Shown here: positions 1 to 7,978 of the stretch, piece by piece
Layout: every line of letters begins with the position of its first letter
Position numbering within the stretch: the first letter of the stretch is position 1
From: an uncultured Bacteroidota bacterium
Lineage (GTDB): Bacteria > Bacteroidota > Bacteroidia > Chitinophagales > Chitinophagaceae
Direction of reading: 5' to 3'
Assembly: GCA_903825065.1 (NCBI GenBank)
Contig: CAIJZG010000323.1
Coordinates: 1 to 17,193, forward strand
Length of the DNA: 17,193 nucleotides
Notes under the pieces: model-generated
What the model was told of the DNA's origin: nothing
Databases searched by the model: none
What the model saw: only the letters and a program-made list of their open reading frames with translations
Position numbers and translations under genes: made by a program

Positions 1-342
1 GCTGAAGCGGAAGTATTTCATGCCAATGTTCCCGAATATTATTTGCCAAAGAAAGAAGATGTTTATACAAAAATGGAAGCTTTAATCTGGCACTTTAAAA
101 TAGTGATGGGTGAAGTTGATATGCCGAAAGGGGAAGTATATCATTCAGTAGAGGGTGGTAATGGTGAATTAGGATTTTATTTAATTAGCGATGGAGGAAG
201 AACTCCATTCCGCTTGCATTTCCGCAGACCATCCTTCATTTATTATCAGGCTTATCCAGAAATGGTAACTGGTGGAATGTTAAGTGATGCAATTGTTGTA
301 ATGAGTAGCCTGAATTTAATTGCAGGAGAATTAGACGCATAA
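1..342 (+). CDS. nuoD: NADH-quinone oxidoreductase subunit D, C-terminal part
   Basis: The reading frame is open from the first base, so the gene begins upstream; 113 codons are visible before the TAA. The segment matches the C-terminal end of the 49-kDa/NuoD subunit: a helix with MEALIWHFK, the stretch MPKGEVYHSVEGGNGELGF, then RTPFRLHFRRPSF and the closing MVTGGMLSDAIVVMSSLN with the tail GELDA. This subunit, related to the large subunit of [NiFe] hydrogenases, lines the quinone-reduction pocket of complex I at the cytoplasmic side of the membrane. No sign of fusion to NuoC is visible in this part, but the N-terminus is outside the window. It is followed 19 bases later by nuoE, as expected for the nuo operon. 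Confidence 0.96.
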   Translation, partial: AEAEVFHANVPEYYLPKKEDVYTKMEALIWHFKIVMGEVDMPKGEVYHSVEGGNGELGFYLISDGGRTPFRLHFRRPSFIYYQAYPEMVTGGMLSDAIVVMSSLNLIAGELDA

Positions 343-361
343 TAGAATTGAATTATTGAAA

Positions 362-871
362 ATGATTGATATGGTACAATTTTCAGAAGATAAACTGGCG
401 AAGGTGAATGAAATCATTGCACACTATCCGGAAGGAAAACAGAAAAGTGCACTCTTGCCTTTATTGCATTTAGCTCAAGAAAACTTTGGTGGATGGCTTA
501 GTGCCGAAACGATGGACTATGTAGCATCACTTTTGCAAATCGAACCTATTGAAGTGTATGAAGTAGCTACCTTCTATAGCATGTATCATACCAAACCGGT
601 TGGCAAATATGTTTTCGAAGTTTGTCAAACCGGACCTTGTATGTTGAACGGAAGTGATCATATCATTGCCTATATCAGTCAGACTTTAGGAATCAAGCCA
701 GGCGAAACAACAGCTGATGGATTGTTTACTTTAAAAACTGCAGAGTGTTTAGGTGCATGTGGTTATGCGCCGATGATGCAATTGGGTAAACATTATAGAG
801 AGCATTTGACAAAAGAAAAAGTGGATTCAATTATTGCTGAATGCAGAACTGCTGCTACAGCTAATAATTAA
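362..871 (+). CDS. nuoE: NADH-quinone oxidoreductase subunit E (24-kDa, 2Fe-2S)
   Basis: A 169-residue thioredoxin-like ferredoxin subunit that carries the off-path 2Fe-2S cluster N1a next to NuoF. The four cluster cysteines are visible as CxxxxC (C88 and C93 in VCQTGPC) and CxxxC (C129 and C133 in ECLGAC), the standard NuoE spacing. The N-terminal helical domain shows the usual YPEGKQKSALLPLLHLAQE stretch and then EVYEVATFYSMY. I chose the ATG at 362, which is preceded by the A-rich TTGAAA. An in-frame ATG at 371 (protein beginning MVQFSEDKL) is an equally plausible start, and a TTG at 356 is less likely. Length is normal for the family. It lies between nuoD and nuoF in the operon. Confidence 0.95.
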   Translation: MIDMVQFSEDKLAKVNEIIAHYPEGKQKSALLPLLHLAQENFGGWLSAETMDYVASLLQIEPIEVYEVATFYSMYHTKPVGKYVFEVCQTGPCMLNGSDHIIAYISQTLGIKPGETTADGLFTLKTAECLGACGYAPMMQLGKHYREHLTKEKVDSIIAECRTAATANN

Positions 872-921
872 GAAGAAAATATTTAAATCAACGAATGGCG
901 TAAGCCCTGCAATTGAAGACA

Positions 922-2273
922 ATGGGAAGAAAATTATTATTAGAAAAAGCACACGTTGAAGGAATTCGTTATTTCGATGTGTATCGCCGTGAAGGTGGAT
1001 ATCGCAGCGTGGAGAAGGCTCTTAAAACAATGACACAAGATGAGATTGTGGAAGAAGTGAAGAAGAGCGGTCTTCGTGGGAGAGGTGGTGCTGGATTCCC
1101 AGCTGGTATGAAATGGGGATTTATTGCAAAACCAGAAGGTGTTCCCCGTCACCTGGTTTGTAATGCCGACGAAAGTGAACCTGGTACTTTCAAGGATCGT
1201 TACTTGATGGAATTTATTCCGCACTTATTAATAGAAGGATTAATTGTTGCTTCCTATGCTTTAGGAAGTCATGATACCTATATCTACATCCGCGGTGAAT
1301 ATGCTTGGATCCCAGATATTTTGGAACAAGCTATTGCAGAAGCAAAAGCAAATGGTTTTTTAGGAAAGAATATATTAGGTACTGGATTTGATTGTGAAAT
1401 CTATGTACATCGTGGAGCTGGCGCTTATATCTGTGGTGAAGAAACTGCTTTGATAGAATCTTTAGAAGGTAAACGCGGCAATCCAAGAATCAAACCTCCT
1501 TTCCCTGCAATCAAAGGAGCATGGGGTAGACCAACAGTTGTAAACAACGTAGAAACCTTAGCTGCGGTAGTTCCTATTATTAATGAAGGTGGTGAAGAGT
1601 TTGCAAAGATTGGCGTAGGTAAATCAACAGGAACAAAATTAATTTCTGCATGTGGTAATATTAATAAGCCAGGTGTCTATGAAATTGATATGACCATCTC
1701 AGTGGAAGAATTTATTTATAGCGATGAATATTGTGGTGGTATTCCAAACGGAAAAAGATTAAAAGCTTGTATTCCTGGTGGATCATCTGTTCCAATTCTT
1801 CCTGCTAATCTGTTATTAAAAACAGCTAAAGGGGAAACACGTTATATGAACTACGAAAGTTTGAGTGACGGTGGATTTGCTACTGGTTCAATGATGGGTT
1901 CGGGAGGATTTATTGTATTAGATGAGGATCAGTGTGTGGTGAGAAATACTTATTCATTGGCAAGATTCTATCGCCACGAGAGTTGTGGGCAATGTTCCCC
2001 ATGTAGAGAGGGAACTGGTTGGATGGAGAAAGTTTTATTGCGTTTAGAAAAAGGGAAGGAAAAATTAGTGATATCGATTTGCTTTGGGATATCCAAAGCA
2101 AAATTGAAGGCAACACCATTTGTCCCTTGGGTGACGCTGCATCATGGCCGGTGGCTGCTGCAATCCGTCATTTTAGAGATGAGTTTGAATGGCATGTAAC
2201 ACATGCTGCTGAAGCTCAAACAAGGAACTACGGATTAGCACATTATGCAGATGCTATTCATGTGCCTGTGTAG
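922..2273 (+). CDS. nuoF: NADH-quinone oxidoreductase subunit F (51-kDa), frameshifted as read
   Basis: NuoF binds NADH and FMN and carries the 4Fe-4S cluster N3, the electron entry of complex I. From the ATG at 922 the frame shows the nucleotide-binding GRGGAGFPAG near residues 53-62, GAGAYICGEETALIESLEG from residue 165, and three N3 ligands in SCGQCSPC (C355, C358, C361). The fourth ligand (in NTICPLGDAASWP, Cys codon at 2121) lies in another frame. Reading 922-2055 and then continuing from base 2055 in the -1 frame gives LEKGEGKISDIDLLWDIQ and a 450-residue protein ending at 2273, a normal length. Without correction, translation runs 47 unrelated residues to a stop at 2197-2199 and loses the N3 ligand. 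A missing G in the GGG run at 2053-2055 is the simplest cause; a sequencing error is at least as likely as a real mutation. The ATG at 922 is preferred over an in-frame TTG at 913. Confidence 0.93.
2047..2066 (+). other. Probable frameshift point in nuoF
   Basis: Conserved NuoF sequence is in frame 1 up to about base 2055 (residues WMEKVLLRLEKG) and in frame 3 from 2055 onward (EGKISDIDLL). The shift lies in a purine run made of A5, G3, A2, G2 and A5. Adding one G to the GGG at 2053-2055 restores a continuous NuoF. The in-frame codons here do not form a standard X XXY YYZ slippery heptamer, so programmed -1 frameshifting is not well supported. A base lost in a homopolymer-rich stretch, in the cell or in the sequencing, fits better. 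Confidence 0.85.
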
Positions 2274-2291
2274 GTGAAAATAAAAAATAGT

Positions 2292-2329
2292 AAGTCAACT
2301 TTTTTGACTTTTGACTTTTGAATTTTGAA
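2292..2329 (+). repeat. Heptad tandem repeat TTTTGA(C/A) with a short inverted repeat
   Basis: Four head-to-tail 7-base units, TTTTGAC, TTTTGAC, TTTTGAA, TTTTGAA, occupy 2302-2329 and end two bases before the nuoG ATG. The first unit overlaps the right arm of a perfect 7-bp inverted repeat, AAGTCAA (2292-2298) and TTGACTT (2304-2310), with a 5-base loop. All of this lies in the 58-base gap between nuoF and nuoG. Function is unknown. It could be a weak hairpin in the operon mRNA, or a low-complexity repeat that carries TTTG promoter-like words at 7-base spacing. Confidence 0.85.
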
Positions 2330-2331
2330 TT

Positions 2332-3429
2332 ATGTCAGATACACCATTATTTAAAGTTACCATCGATAACATCAGCATCGAAGTGCCTGCAGGAACTACT
2401 ATCTTGAATGCAGCTAGGATTATTGGGGGAGATGTCGCACCTCCAGCGATGTGTTATTATAGCAAGTTGGAAGGAAGCGGTGGTAAATGCCGTACTTGTT
2501 TAGTAGAAGTAAGCAAGGGTTCAGAAAAAGATCCTCGCCCAATGCCAAAGTTGGTTGCAAGTTGCAGAACAACGGTAATGGATGGCATGGAAGTTAAAAA
2601 TATTACGAGTCCTAAAGTAGTAGATGCTCGCGCAAGTATCGTGGAGTTTTTATTATTGAATCATCCATTAGATTGCCCAATTTGTGATCAAGCTGGAGAA
2701 TGTCACTTACAGGATTTGAGCTACGAACATGGTAAAGATGGTACTAGATACGAATTCCAACGAAGAACATTTAAGAAGCAGGACTTAGGAAAATATATTC
2801 AGTTACACATGACGCGTTGTATTCTATGCTACCGATGTGTTTATACTGCTGATCAAATTTCAAATAAACGTTCTCATGGTGTATTAGATCGTGGAGATCA
2901 TTCAGAGATCGCCACATTTATTGAGAAGAGTTTAGATAACAACTTTATTGGAAATGTAATTGATGTTTGTCCTGTTGGCGCATTAACTGATAAGACTTTC
3001 CGTTTTAAAAATCGGGTTTGGTTTTTAAAACCAATGGACGCACACCGCGATTGTCCTGCATGCAGCGGTAAGGTTACTTTATGGAATAGGGGTGATGAAG
3101 TATATCGTGTTACTGCACGCAAAGATCAATGGGGTGAAGTGGAAGAATGGATTTGCAACGATTGCCGATTTGAAAACAAGAAATCAACCGATTGGATTAT
3201 AGAAGGACCAAGATTGATTGACAGACATTCTGTTATTTCTCAAGGTCATTATGCCGGTAAGATTGGATTAACAATGCCAACAGAAACTTTTTCTGCGGTG
3301 CATCATGGCAGACAGCCTAAACTATTGATGGATATTCATTCGGTGAGTGAAGTGAATCAGACCGATATTGATTTAAGTTCAATAAATGGTCCGGCACATT
3401 CCAACAATTTTAATTCTAACAAAGACTAA
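2332..3429 (+). CDS. nuoG: NADH-quinone oxidoreductase subunit G, short form
   Basis: A 365-residue iron-sulfur subunit that relays electrons from NuoF toward NuoI. Cluster sites in order are: the 2Fe-2S N1b (C41, C53, C56, C78); the His-ligated N5 with HPLDCPIC (H111, C115, C118, C124); N4 (C163, C166, C169 in CILCYRC, with C213 in DVCPVGAL); and a further pair of CxxC motifs (C241/C244 and C275/C278), at about the place where the molybdopterin-oxidoreductase Fe4S4 region starts in longer NuoG. The protein then ends after about 85 more residues, so the large C-terminal molybdopterin-like domain of E. coli NuoG (about 900 residues) is absent. The stop is clean and nuoH follows after 13 bases, so this looks like a natural short form rather than a break. 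The start ATG follows the heptad repeat. Confidence 0.93.
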   Translation: MSDTPLFKVTIDNISIEVPAGTTILNAARIIGGDVAPPAMCYYSKLEGSGGKCRTCLVEVSKGSEKDPRPMPKLVASCRTTVMDGMEVKNITSPKVVDARASIVEFLLLNHPLDCPICDQAGECHLQDLSYEHGKDGTRYEFQRRTFKKQDLGKYIQLHMTRCILCYRCVYTADQISNKRSHGVLDRGDHSEIATFIEKSLDNNFIGNVIDVCPVGALTDKTFRFKNRVWFLKPMDAHRDCPACSGKVTLWNRGDEVYRVTARKDQWGEVEEWICNDCRFENKKSTDWIIEGPRLIDRHSVISQGHYAGKIGLTMPTETFSAVHHGRQPKLLMDIHSVSEVNQTDIDLSSINGPAHSNNFNSNKD

Positions 3430-3442
3430 TTGATTATAAATC

Positions 3443-4489
3443 ATGACATTACTTTCTTTAGATATGCTGTTACTAATCGAAAAACTGGTGTTGATTGTCA
3501 TCATCGTTTTTGCGAGTCTGGGTATTGCATTGTATACCACTTTTGCGGAAAGAAAAGTGGCTGCAATTCTGCAAGATCGTCCGGGTCCTGAAAGAGCTGG
3601 ACCTTTTGGTCTTTTTCAACCATTAGCCGATGGATTGAAATTAATTATGAAAGAAGAAATTATTCCTAATTCTTCGAATAAAGCCTTGTTCATATTGGGT
3701 CCGGGATTAGCAATGACTGCAGCATTGATGACTTGTGCGGTTATTCCTTGGGGTAGCACTGTGCATTTGTTTGGTAGAGAAATTGATTTACAAATTGCGG
3801 ATATCAATATTGGAATTTTATATGTTTTTGGAGTAGTGAGTTTAGGTGTTTATGGTATCATGATTGGCGGCTGGGCTTCAAATAATAAATTCTCATTGAT
3901 GGCTGCATTACGTGGCGCATCACAGGCTATAAGTTATGAGTTGGCAATGGGTATTGCATTGATAGCTTTACTGATGACCACCAATACTTTAAGTCTAAAA
4001 GAAATAGTTGATCAACAAATGAAGCCTGGGCATTTATGGAATATTGCTTATCAGCCATTAGGCTTTTTGCTGTTCTTTATATGTGCTATGGCAGAATGCA
4101 ATCGAACTCCTTTCGATTTGCCTGAAGCAGAAAACGAATTAAACTTTGGATACCATCAAGAGTATTCATCCATGAAATTAGGATTCTATCTTTTTTCTGA
4201 ATACATCAATATGATCATGAGTAGTGCAATAATGGCATCACTTTATTTCGGTGGGTATGATATTCCGTTTTTTGATGAGAAAGTATTACCACAGAATATT
4301 GCAGCACTAGTGGGAGTGGGTGCACTACTGATAAAAATTGTGATTTTCATCTTCATCTTCATGTGGATTCGTTGGACCATTCCTCGTTTCCGTTATGACC
4401 AGTTGATGAACTTAGGTTGGAAAAGTTTGATACCATTAGCTTTGGCAAACATGGTGGCAACAGGCGCATGGATCTTATATTTCGGTTAG
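3443..4489 (+). CDS. nuoH: NADH-quinone oxidoreductase subunit H
   Basis: A 348-residue inner-membrane subunit (ND1 type) with about eight hydrophobic helices. It closes the quinone tunnel and links the peripheral arm to the pump modules. Family signatures are AERKVAAILQDRPGPERAG beginning near residue 35, followed by GLFQPLADGLKLIMKEE, and the acidic loop with EAENELNFGYHQEYSSM at residues 228-244, which helps form the quinone site and the proton path. The ATG at 3443 is 13 bases after the nuoG stop. Length is normal. No irregularity is seen. Confidence 0.96.
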   Translation: MTLLSLDMLLLIEKLVLIVIIVFASLGIALYTTFAERKVAAILQDRPGPERAGPFGLFQPLADGLKLIMKEEIIPNSSNKALFILGPGLAMTAALMTCAVIPWGSTVHLFGREIDLQIADINIGILYVFGVVSLGVYGIMIGGWASNNKFSLMAALRGASQAISYELAMGIALIALLMTTNTLSLKEIVDQQMKPGHLWNIAYQPLGFLLFFICAMAECNRTPFDLPEAENELNFGYHQEYSSMKLGFYLFSEYINMIMSSAIMASLYFGGYDIPFFDEKVLPQNIAALVGVGALLIKIVIFIFIFMWIRWTIPRFRYDQLMNLGWKSLIPLALANMVATGAWILYFG

Positions 4490-4525
4490 AATAAAAAATA
4501 TTTTGCAAGCAAAGAGATCAAATAC

Positions 4526-5068
4526 ATGGAGGCATTAACTAATAGAGTAAAAGAAGTAAACCGCAAGCCGATGACTTTCATCGAACGCTTATACATACCT
4601 AGTATTTTAAAAGGTATGGCCATTACTTTCAGCCATATGTTCAAGAAGCAGCCCACTATTCGTTATCCGGAAAAGAAACGAGAGTTTAGTCCGGTGTTTC
4701 GTGGTTTACACGTTCTGAACAGAGATGAGGAAGGAAGAGAGCGTTGTACGGCCTGTGGCTTGTGTGCTGTAGCATGTCCTGCGGAAGCAATCACAATGGA
4801 GGGAGCAGAGCGTTTGCCTGGTGAGGAGAAGCTGTATCGCGAAGAGAAATATGCAGCGAAGTATGAGATCAATATGCTACGTTGTATTTTTTGTGGATTA
4901 TGCGAAGAAGCTTGTCCGAAGGAAGCTATTTTCTTGAGCGAAACTTTTGCACCAGCAAACTATACACGCAACGGATTTATTTATGGTAAAGAAGATTTAG
5001 TAATTCCAAATCCGATAACAGATCCTGAAGGATTTGCAAAAGCAAAAGGGCCATCTAGGAGTAATTAA
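4526..5068 (+). CDS. nuoI: NADH-quinone oxidoreductase subunit I (two 4Fe-4S clusters)
   Basis: A 180-residue ferredoxin-like subunit that carries clusters N6a and N6b and passes electrons toward N2 and the quinone site. Two CxxCxxCxxxCP motifs are present: C74, C77, C80, C84 in RCTACGLCAVACP, and C120, C123, C126, C130 in RCIFCGLCEEACP. The N-terminal part (LYIPSILKGMAITFSHMF) is the usual amphipathic segment lying on the membrane next to NuoH. The segment between the two motifs (about residues 90-116) is rich in Glu and Lys. The start ATG at 4526 is 36 bases after nuoH. Confidence 0.96.
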   Translation: MEALTNRVKEVNRKPMTFIERLYIPSILKGMAITFSHMFKKQPTIRYPEKKREFSPVFRGLHVLNRDEEGRERCTACGLCAVACPAEAITMEGAERLPGEEKLYREEKYAAKYEINMLRCIFCGLCEEACPKEAIFLSETFAPANYTRNGFIYGKEDLVIPNPITDPEGFAKAKGPSRSN

Positions 5069-5120
5069 TAATTAACAATTACTGGTTGATCTTACAGATT
5101 AACTACTAATTATAGCAACA

Positions 5121-5624
5121 ATGAGTACAACAGAAATATTATTCTTTTTTTTAAGTGCGTTGGCCTTGTTTAGTGCCAGCATGGTTTTGATTAGCAAGAA
5201 CCCTGTTCACAGTGTGCTATGGCTGGTAGTCACATTTTTTGCAATATCAGGCCATTATATTTTATTGAATGCGCAATTTCTTGCAATAGTAAACATCATA
5301 GTTTACGCAGGAGCCATTATGGTATTGTTCCTTTTCGTAATCATGTTGATGAACTTAAATCAACAAAACGAACCACAAAAGAATTTTTGGATGAAGCTAA
5401 CAGGTGTAATTTCTGGTGGTTGTTTCATGATGGTTTTAGTTTCATTAGTTCGTCAAACTTTAGATATGCAATCTAAAGTGGCCATGACAACTAGTGGAGA
5501 TATAGGGTTAATAAAAAATTTAGGAAAAGTTTTGTTCAGTGATTATGTAGTGCCTTTTGAAATCACAAGCGTTTTGTTTTTGAGTGCTATGATAGGTGCC
5601 ATCGTAATAGGTAAAAAAGATTAA
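5121..5624 (+). CDS. nuoJ: NADH-quinone oxidoreductase subunit J
   Basis: A 167-residue integral membrane subunit (ND6 type) with about five hydrophobic helices. The diagnostic stretch is the third helix, VYAGAIMVLFLFVIMLMNLN, which contains the conserved Tyr and Gly of the pi-bulge helix that couples quinone chemistry to proton pumping. The N-terminal part (NPVHSVLWLVVTFFAISGHY) is also typical. The 52-base gap after nuoI is AT-rich with repeated TTAAT-like words but shows no strong hairpin. nuoK starts 18 bases after the stop. Confidence 0.95.
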   Translation: MSTTEILFFFLSALALFSASMVLISKNPVHSVLWLVVTFFAISGHYILLNAQFLAIVNIIVYAGAIMVLFLFVIMLMNLNQQNEPQKNFWMKLTGVISGGCFMMVLVSLVRQTLDMQSKVAMTTSGDIGLIKNLGKVLFSDYVVPFEITSVLFLSAMIGAIVIGKKD

Positions 5625-5642
5625 TAAAGATCAATTTAGATT

Positions 5643-5978
5643 ATGCCAATACAATATTATATCTATCTCTGTTTAGCTTTATTCAGCATCGGAATCATTG
5701 GTGCATTAACACGTAGAAATGTGATTATCGTTTTCATGTGTATCGAGTTGATGTTTAATGCAGTGAACCTGTTGCTGGTTGCATTTTCTAAAATGCATTT
5801 AGCTGCAGCTACTATTGCAGATAAAGCTTCAACAGTGGGAACTGATGGGCAGTTATTTGTATTCTTCATCATGGTAGTTGCAGCAGCAGAAGTAAGTGTG
5901 GGGCTTGCGATTATTGTGATGTTATTTAGAAATACGCATTCGGTTGATATTAACTTTTTGAACAGATTGAAAAATTAA
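5643..5978 (+). CDS. nuoK: NADH-quinone oxidoreductase subunit K
   Basis: A 111-residue membrane subunit (ND4L type) with three hydrophobic helices. The two membrane glutamates needed for proton transfer are present: E35 in [15 protein letters not shown] and E83 in [11 protein letters not shown]. The loop between the second and third helices (about residues 50-70, including [10 protein letters not shown]) appears roughly ten residues longer than I recall for the E. coli protein, which fits the slightly greater length. It lies between nuoJ and nuoL, with ATG starts at both borders. Confidence 0.96.
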   Translation: MPIQYYIYLCLALFSIGIIGALTRRNVIIVFMCIELMFNAVNLLLVAFSKMHLAAATIADKASTVGTDGQLFVFFIMVVAAAEVSVGLAIIVMLFRNTHSVDINFLNRLKN

Positions 5979-6030
5979 AATACTGTTATCAACTGCAGTT
6001 TTGTGGTTGGTTTCAGGCTTTCAGTAGATT

Positions 6031-7956
6031 ATGAGTAAACTAGTTTATTTAATTCCGCTATTTCCCCTGCTGGGTTTTCTGATCAATGGATTTGGAAGGA
6101 AATCATTGTCGAAATCATTGATCGGCATTATTGGCAGTGGCACTATTTTGGCATCATTCGTAGTAAGCGTATTGGTGTTTTTTGATGTAAAAGCGAATGG
6201 TGCTTCAGTAATTACACTCTTTAATTTTATTAAGATTAAAGGGTTATTGATTCCGTTTGCATTTCAGGTTGATCAGCTTTCTGCATTATTCCTGTTAATC
6301 ATTACCGGAATAGGTTTCTTAATACATCTTTACTCTACTGCGTATATGCATGAGGAAGAACCCCAACACTTTGGACGTTACTTCGCTTATCTGAATCTAT
6401 TTGTATTCTCGATGTTACTGCTTGTATTGGGTGCGAATTATGTGATCATGTTTATCGGTTGGGAAGGCGTTGGATTATGCTCTTATTTATTAATTGGTTT
6501 CTGGTTCAAAAACAACGATTATAATTATGCGGCCAAAAAAGCATTCGTAATGAATCGTATCGGTGATCTTGGTTTTTTATTAGCCGTATTCTGGCTAATT
6601 TTTAAATTAGGTACTGCAACTTATACCGATGTATTTGCACAAGTTGGTCAATTATCTTCTTTCGATATCACTGCCATCACAGCATTGTTATTTATTGGCG
6701 CGATGGGTAAGAGTGCTCAGATTCCTTTATATACCTGGTTGCCCGATGCAATGGCCGGTCCAACTCCTGTATCTGCATTGATACATGCTGCTACCATGGT
6801 TACTGCAGGTATCTATATGATTGCACGAAGCAATATTTTATATACCATGGCTCCGGGTACACAATCTTTAGTTGCAATGGTAGGATTAGCTACAGCTATT
6901 TTCGCTGCTACTATTGCTATCAAGCAAAACGACATTAAAAAAGTATTGGCTTACTCAACTGTAAGTCAGTTAGGATATATGTTTTTAGGTCTTGGTGTTG
7001 GAGCGTATACTGGTGCTGTATTTCATGTAATGACTCACGCATTTTTCAAAGCCTTATTATTTTTAGGAGCTGGTTCAGTAATTCATGCCATGCATCATGA
7101 ACAAGATATCCGTAAAATGGGTGGATTGAAAAAATATATGCCTATCACTCATATTACTTTCTTATTAGCCTGTTTAGCTATTTCAGGTATTCCCCCATTC
7201 TCTGGTTTCTTTTCGAAGGATGAAATTCTAATGGCTGCGCTTGCTAAAAATCCTATCTATTATTATTTAGGTTTGGGTGGCGCATTAATGACTGCTTTTT
7301 ATATGTTCCGTTTATATACTTTAACCTTCTTAGGTGGATTCAGAGGTACTCATGAACAAGAACATCATATGAAGGAGAGCCCGATTGCCATGACCATTCC
7401 TTTAATTGTATTGGCAATCTTATCAGTTATTGGTGGATGGGTTGGTATTCCTGAGTTATTTGCAAAAGATGCTCATAGCTTAGAACATTTTCTAGCACCC
7501 ATTTTTGCTGCTTCAACTGCTATTTCAGAACACCCACATTTGCCCGCTTCACAAGAGTGGATGTATTTATCGGGATCAACTGCATTAATAGCTGTTGTTA
7601 TCATTTATGCTGTAAATAGTTATAAAAAATATCAGGCTAACACAGAAGAAAGTACTGGACTTGGAATTGTTTTGGAAAACAAATGGTATGTGGATGAATT
7701 GTACGATACCATTATTGTAAACCCCTTAGATGCAGTTGCTGGATTCTTTAAAAATTTCGTAGAAAAATTTGTGATCGATGGTGCTGTTAATGGTGTTGGC
7801 AGATTAGTGGGATATGGTTCGAGACAATTGCGTTTGTTGCAAAGCGGACAAGTGGGCAATTATCTTATCATGATGGTTTTAGCGATCGTTGTATTTGTAT
7901 TGGTTTGGTTTAATGATATCACCATAATATATTATTTGAACCGATTATTTAACTAG
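6031..7956 (+). CDS. nuoL: NADH-quinone oxidoreductase subunit L (antiporter-like)
   Basis: The largest membrane subunit (641 residues, ND5 type), at the distal end of the pump arm, related to Mrp antiporter subunits. Key ion-path residues are visible: E145 in IGWEGVGLCSYLLIGFWF and K227 in MGKSAQIPLYTWLPDAM, matching the positions of E144 and K229 known for E. coli. The stretches GPTPVSALIHAATMVTAGIY, HAFFKALLFLGAGSVIHAM and GIPPFSGFFSKDEIL are characteristic. The C-terminal third (residues about 500-641) contains the segment corresponding to the long lateral helix and a last membrane helix. Start ATG at 6031; length is normal. Confidence 0.97.
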   Translation: MSKLVYLIPLFPLLGFLINGFGRKSLSKSLIGIIGSGTILASFVVSVLVFFDVKANGASVITLFNFIKIKGLLIPFAFQVDQLSALFLLIITGIGFLIHLYSTAYMHEEEPQHFGRYFAYLNLFVFSMLLLVLGANYVIMFIGWEGVGLCSYLLIGFWFKNNDYNYAAKKAFVMNRIGDLGFLLAVFWLIFKLGTATYTDVFAQVGQLSSFDITAITALLFIGAMGKSAQIPLYTWLPDAMAGPTPVSALIHAATMVTAGIYMIARSNILYTMAPGTQSLVAMVGLATAIFAATIAIKQNDIKKVLAYSTVSQLGYMFLGLGVGAYTGAVFHVMTHAFFKALLFLGAGSVIHAMHHEQDIRKMGGLKKYMPITHITFLLACLAISGIPPFSGFFSKDEILMAALAKNPIYYYLGLGGALMTAFYMFRLYTLTFLGGFRGTHEQEHHMKESPIAMTIPLIVLAILSVIGGWVGIPELFAKDAHSLEHFLAPIFAASTAISEHPHLPASQEWMYLSGSTALIAVVIIYAVNSYKKYQANTEESTGLGIVLENKWYVDELYDTIIVNPLDAVAGFFKNFVEKFVIDGAVNGVGRLVGYGSRQLRLLQSGQVGNYLIMMVLAIVVFVLVWFNDITIIYYLNRLFN

Positions 7957-7978
7957 GCCTAAGCGTTAAAGAAAATAT

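Noticed and set aside
940..1224. Minus-strand open frame inside nuoF
   Set aside because: It lies wholly opposite conserved nuoF codons and shows no domain, signal peptide or start context of its own.
2047..2066. Programmed -1 ribosomal frameshifting in nuoF
   Set aside because: The in-frame codons are GAA AAA GGG AAG GAA AAA, which do not make an X XXY YYZ heptamer, and I see no strong downstream hairpin. NuoF is not known to need recoding, so a lost base is the better explanation.
2332..3429. nuoG as a truncated pseudogene
   Set aside because: The frame is clean, ends with a normal stop, and nuoH follows after 13 bases with no leftover molybdopterin-domain sequence in any frame. It looks like a natural short form.
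5066..5083. AT-rich repeated TTAAT words between nuoI and nuoJ
   Set aside because: The pairing consists only of A-T pairs in a low-complexity stretch with no T-run or GC core, so there is no support for a terminator or operator.
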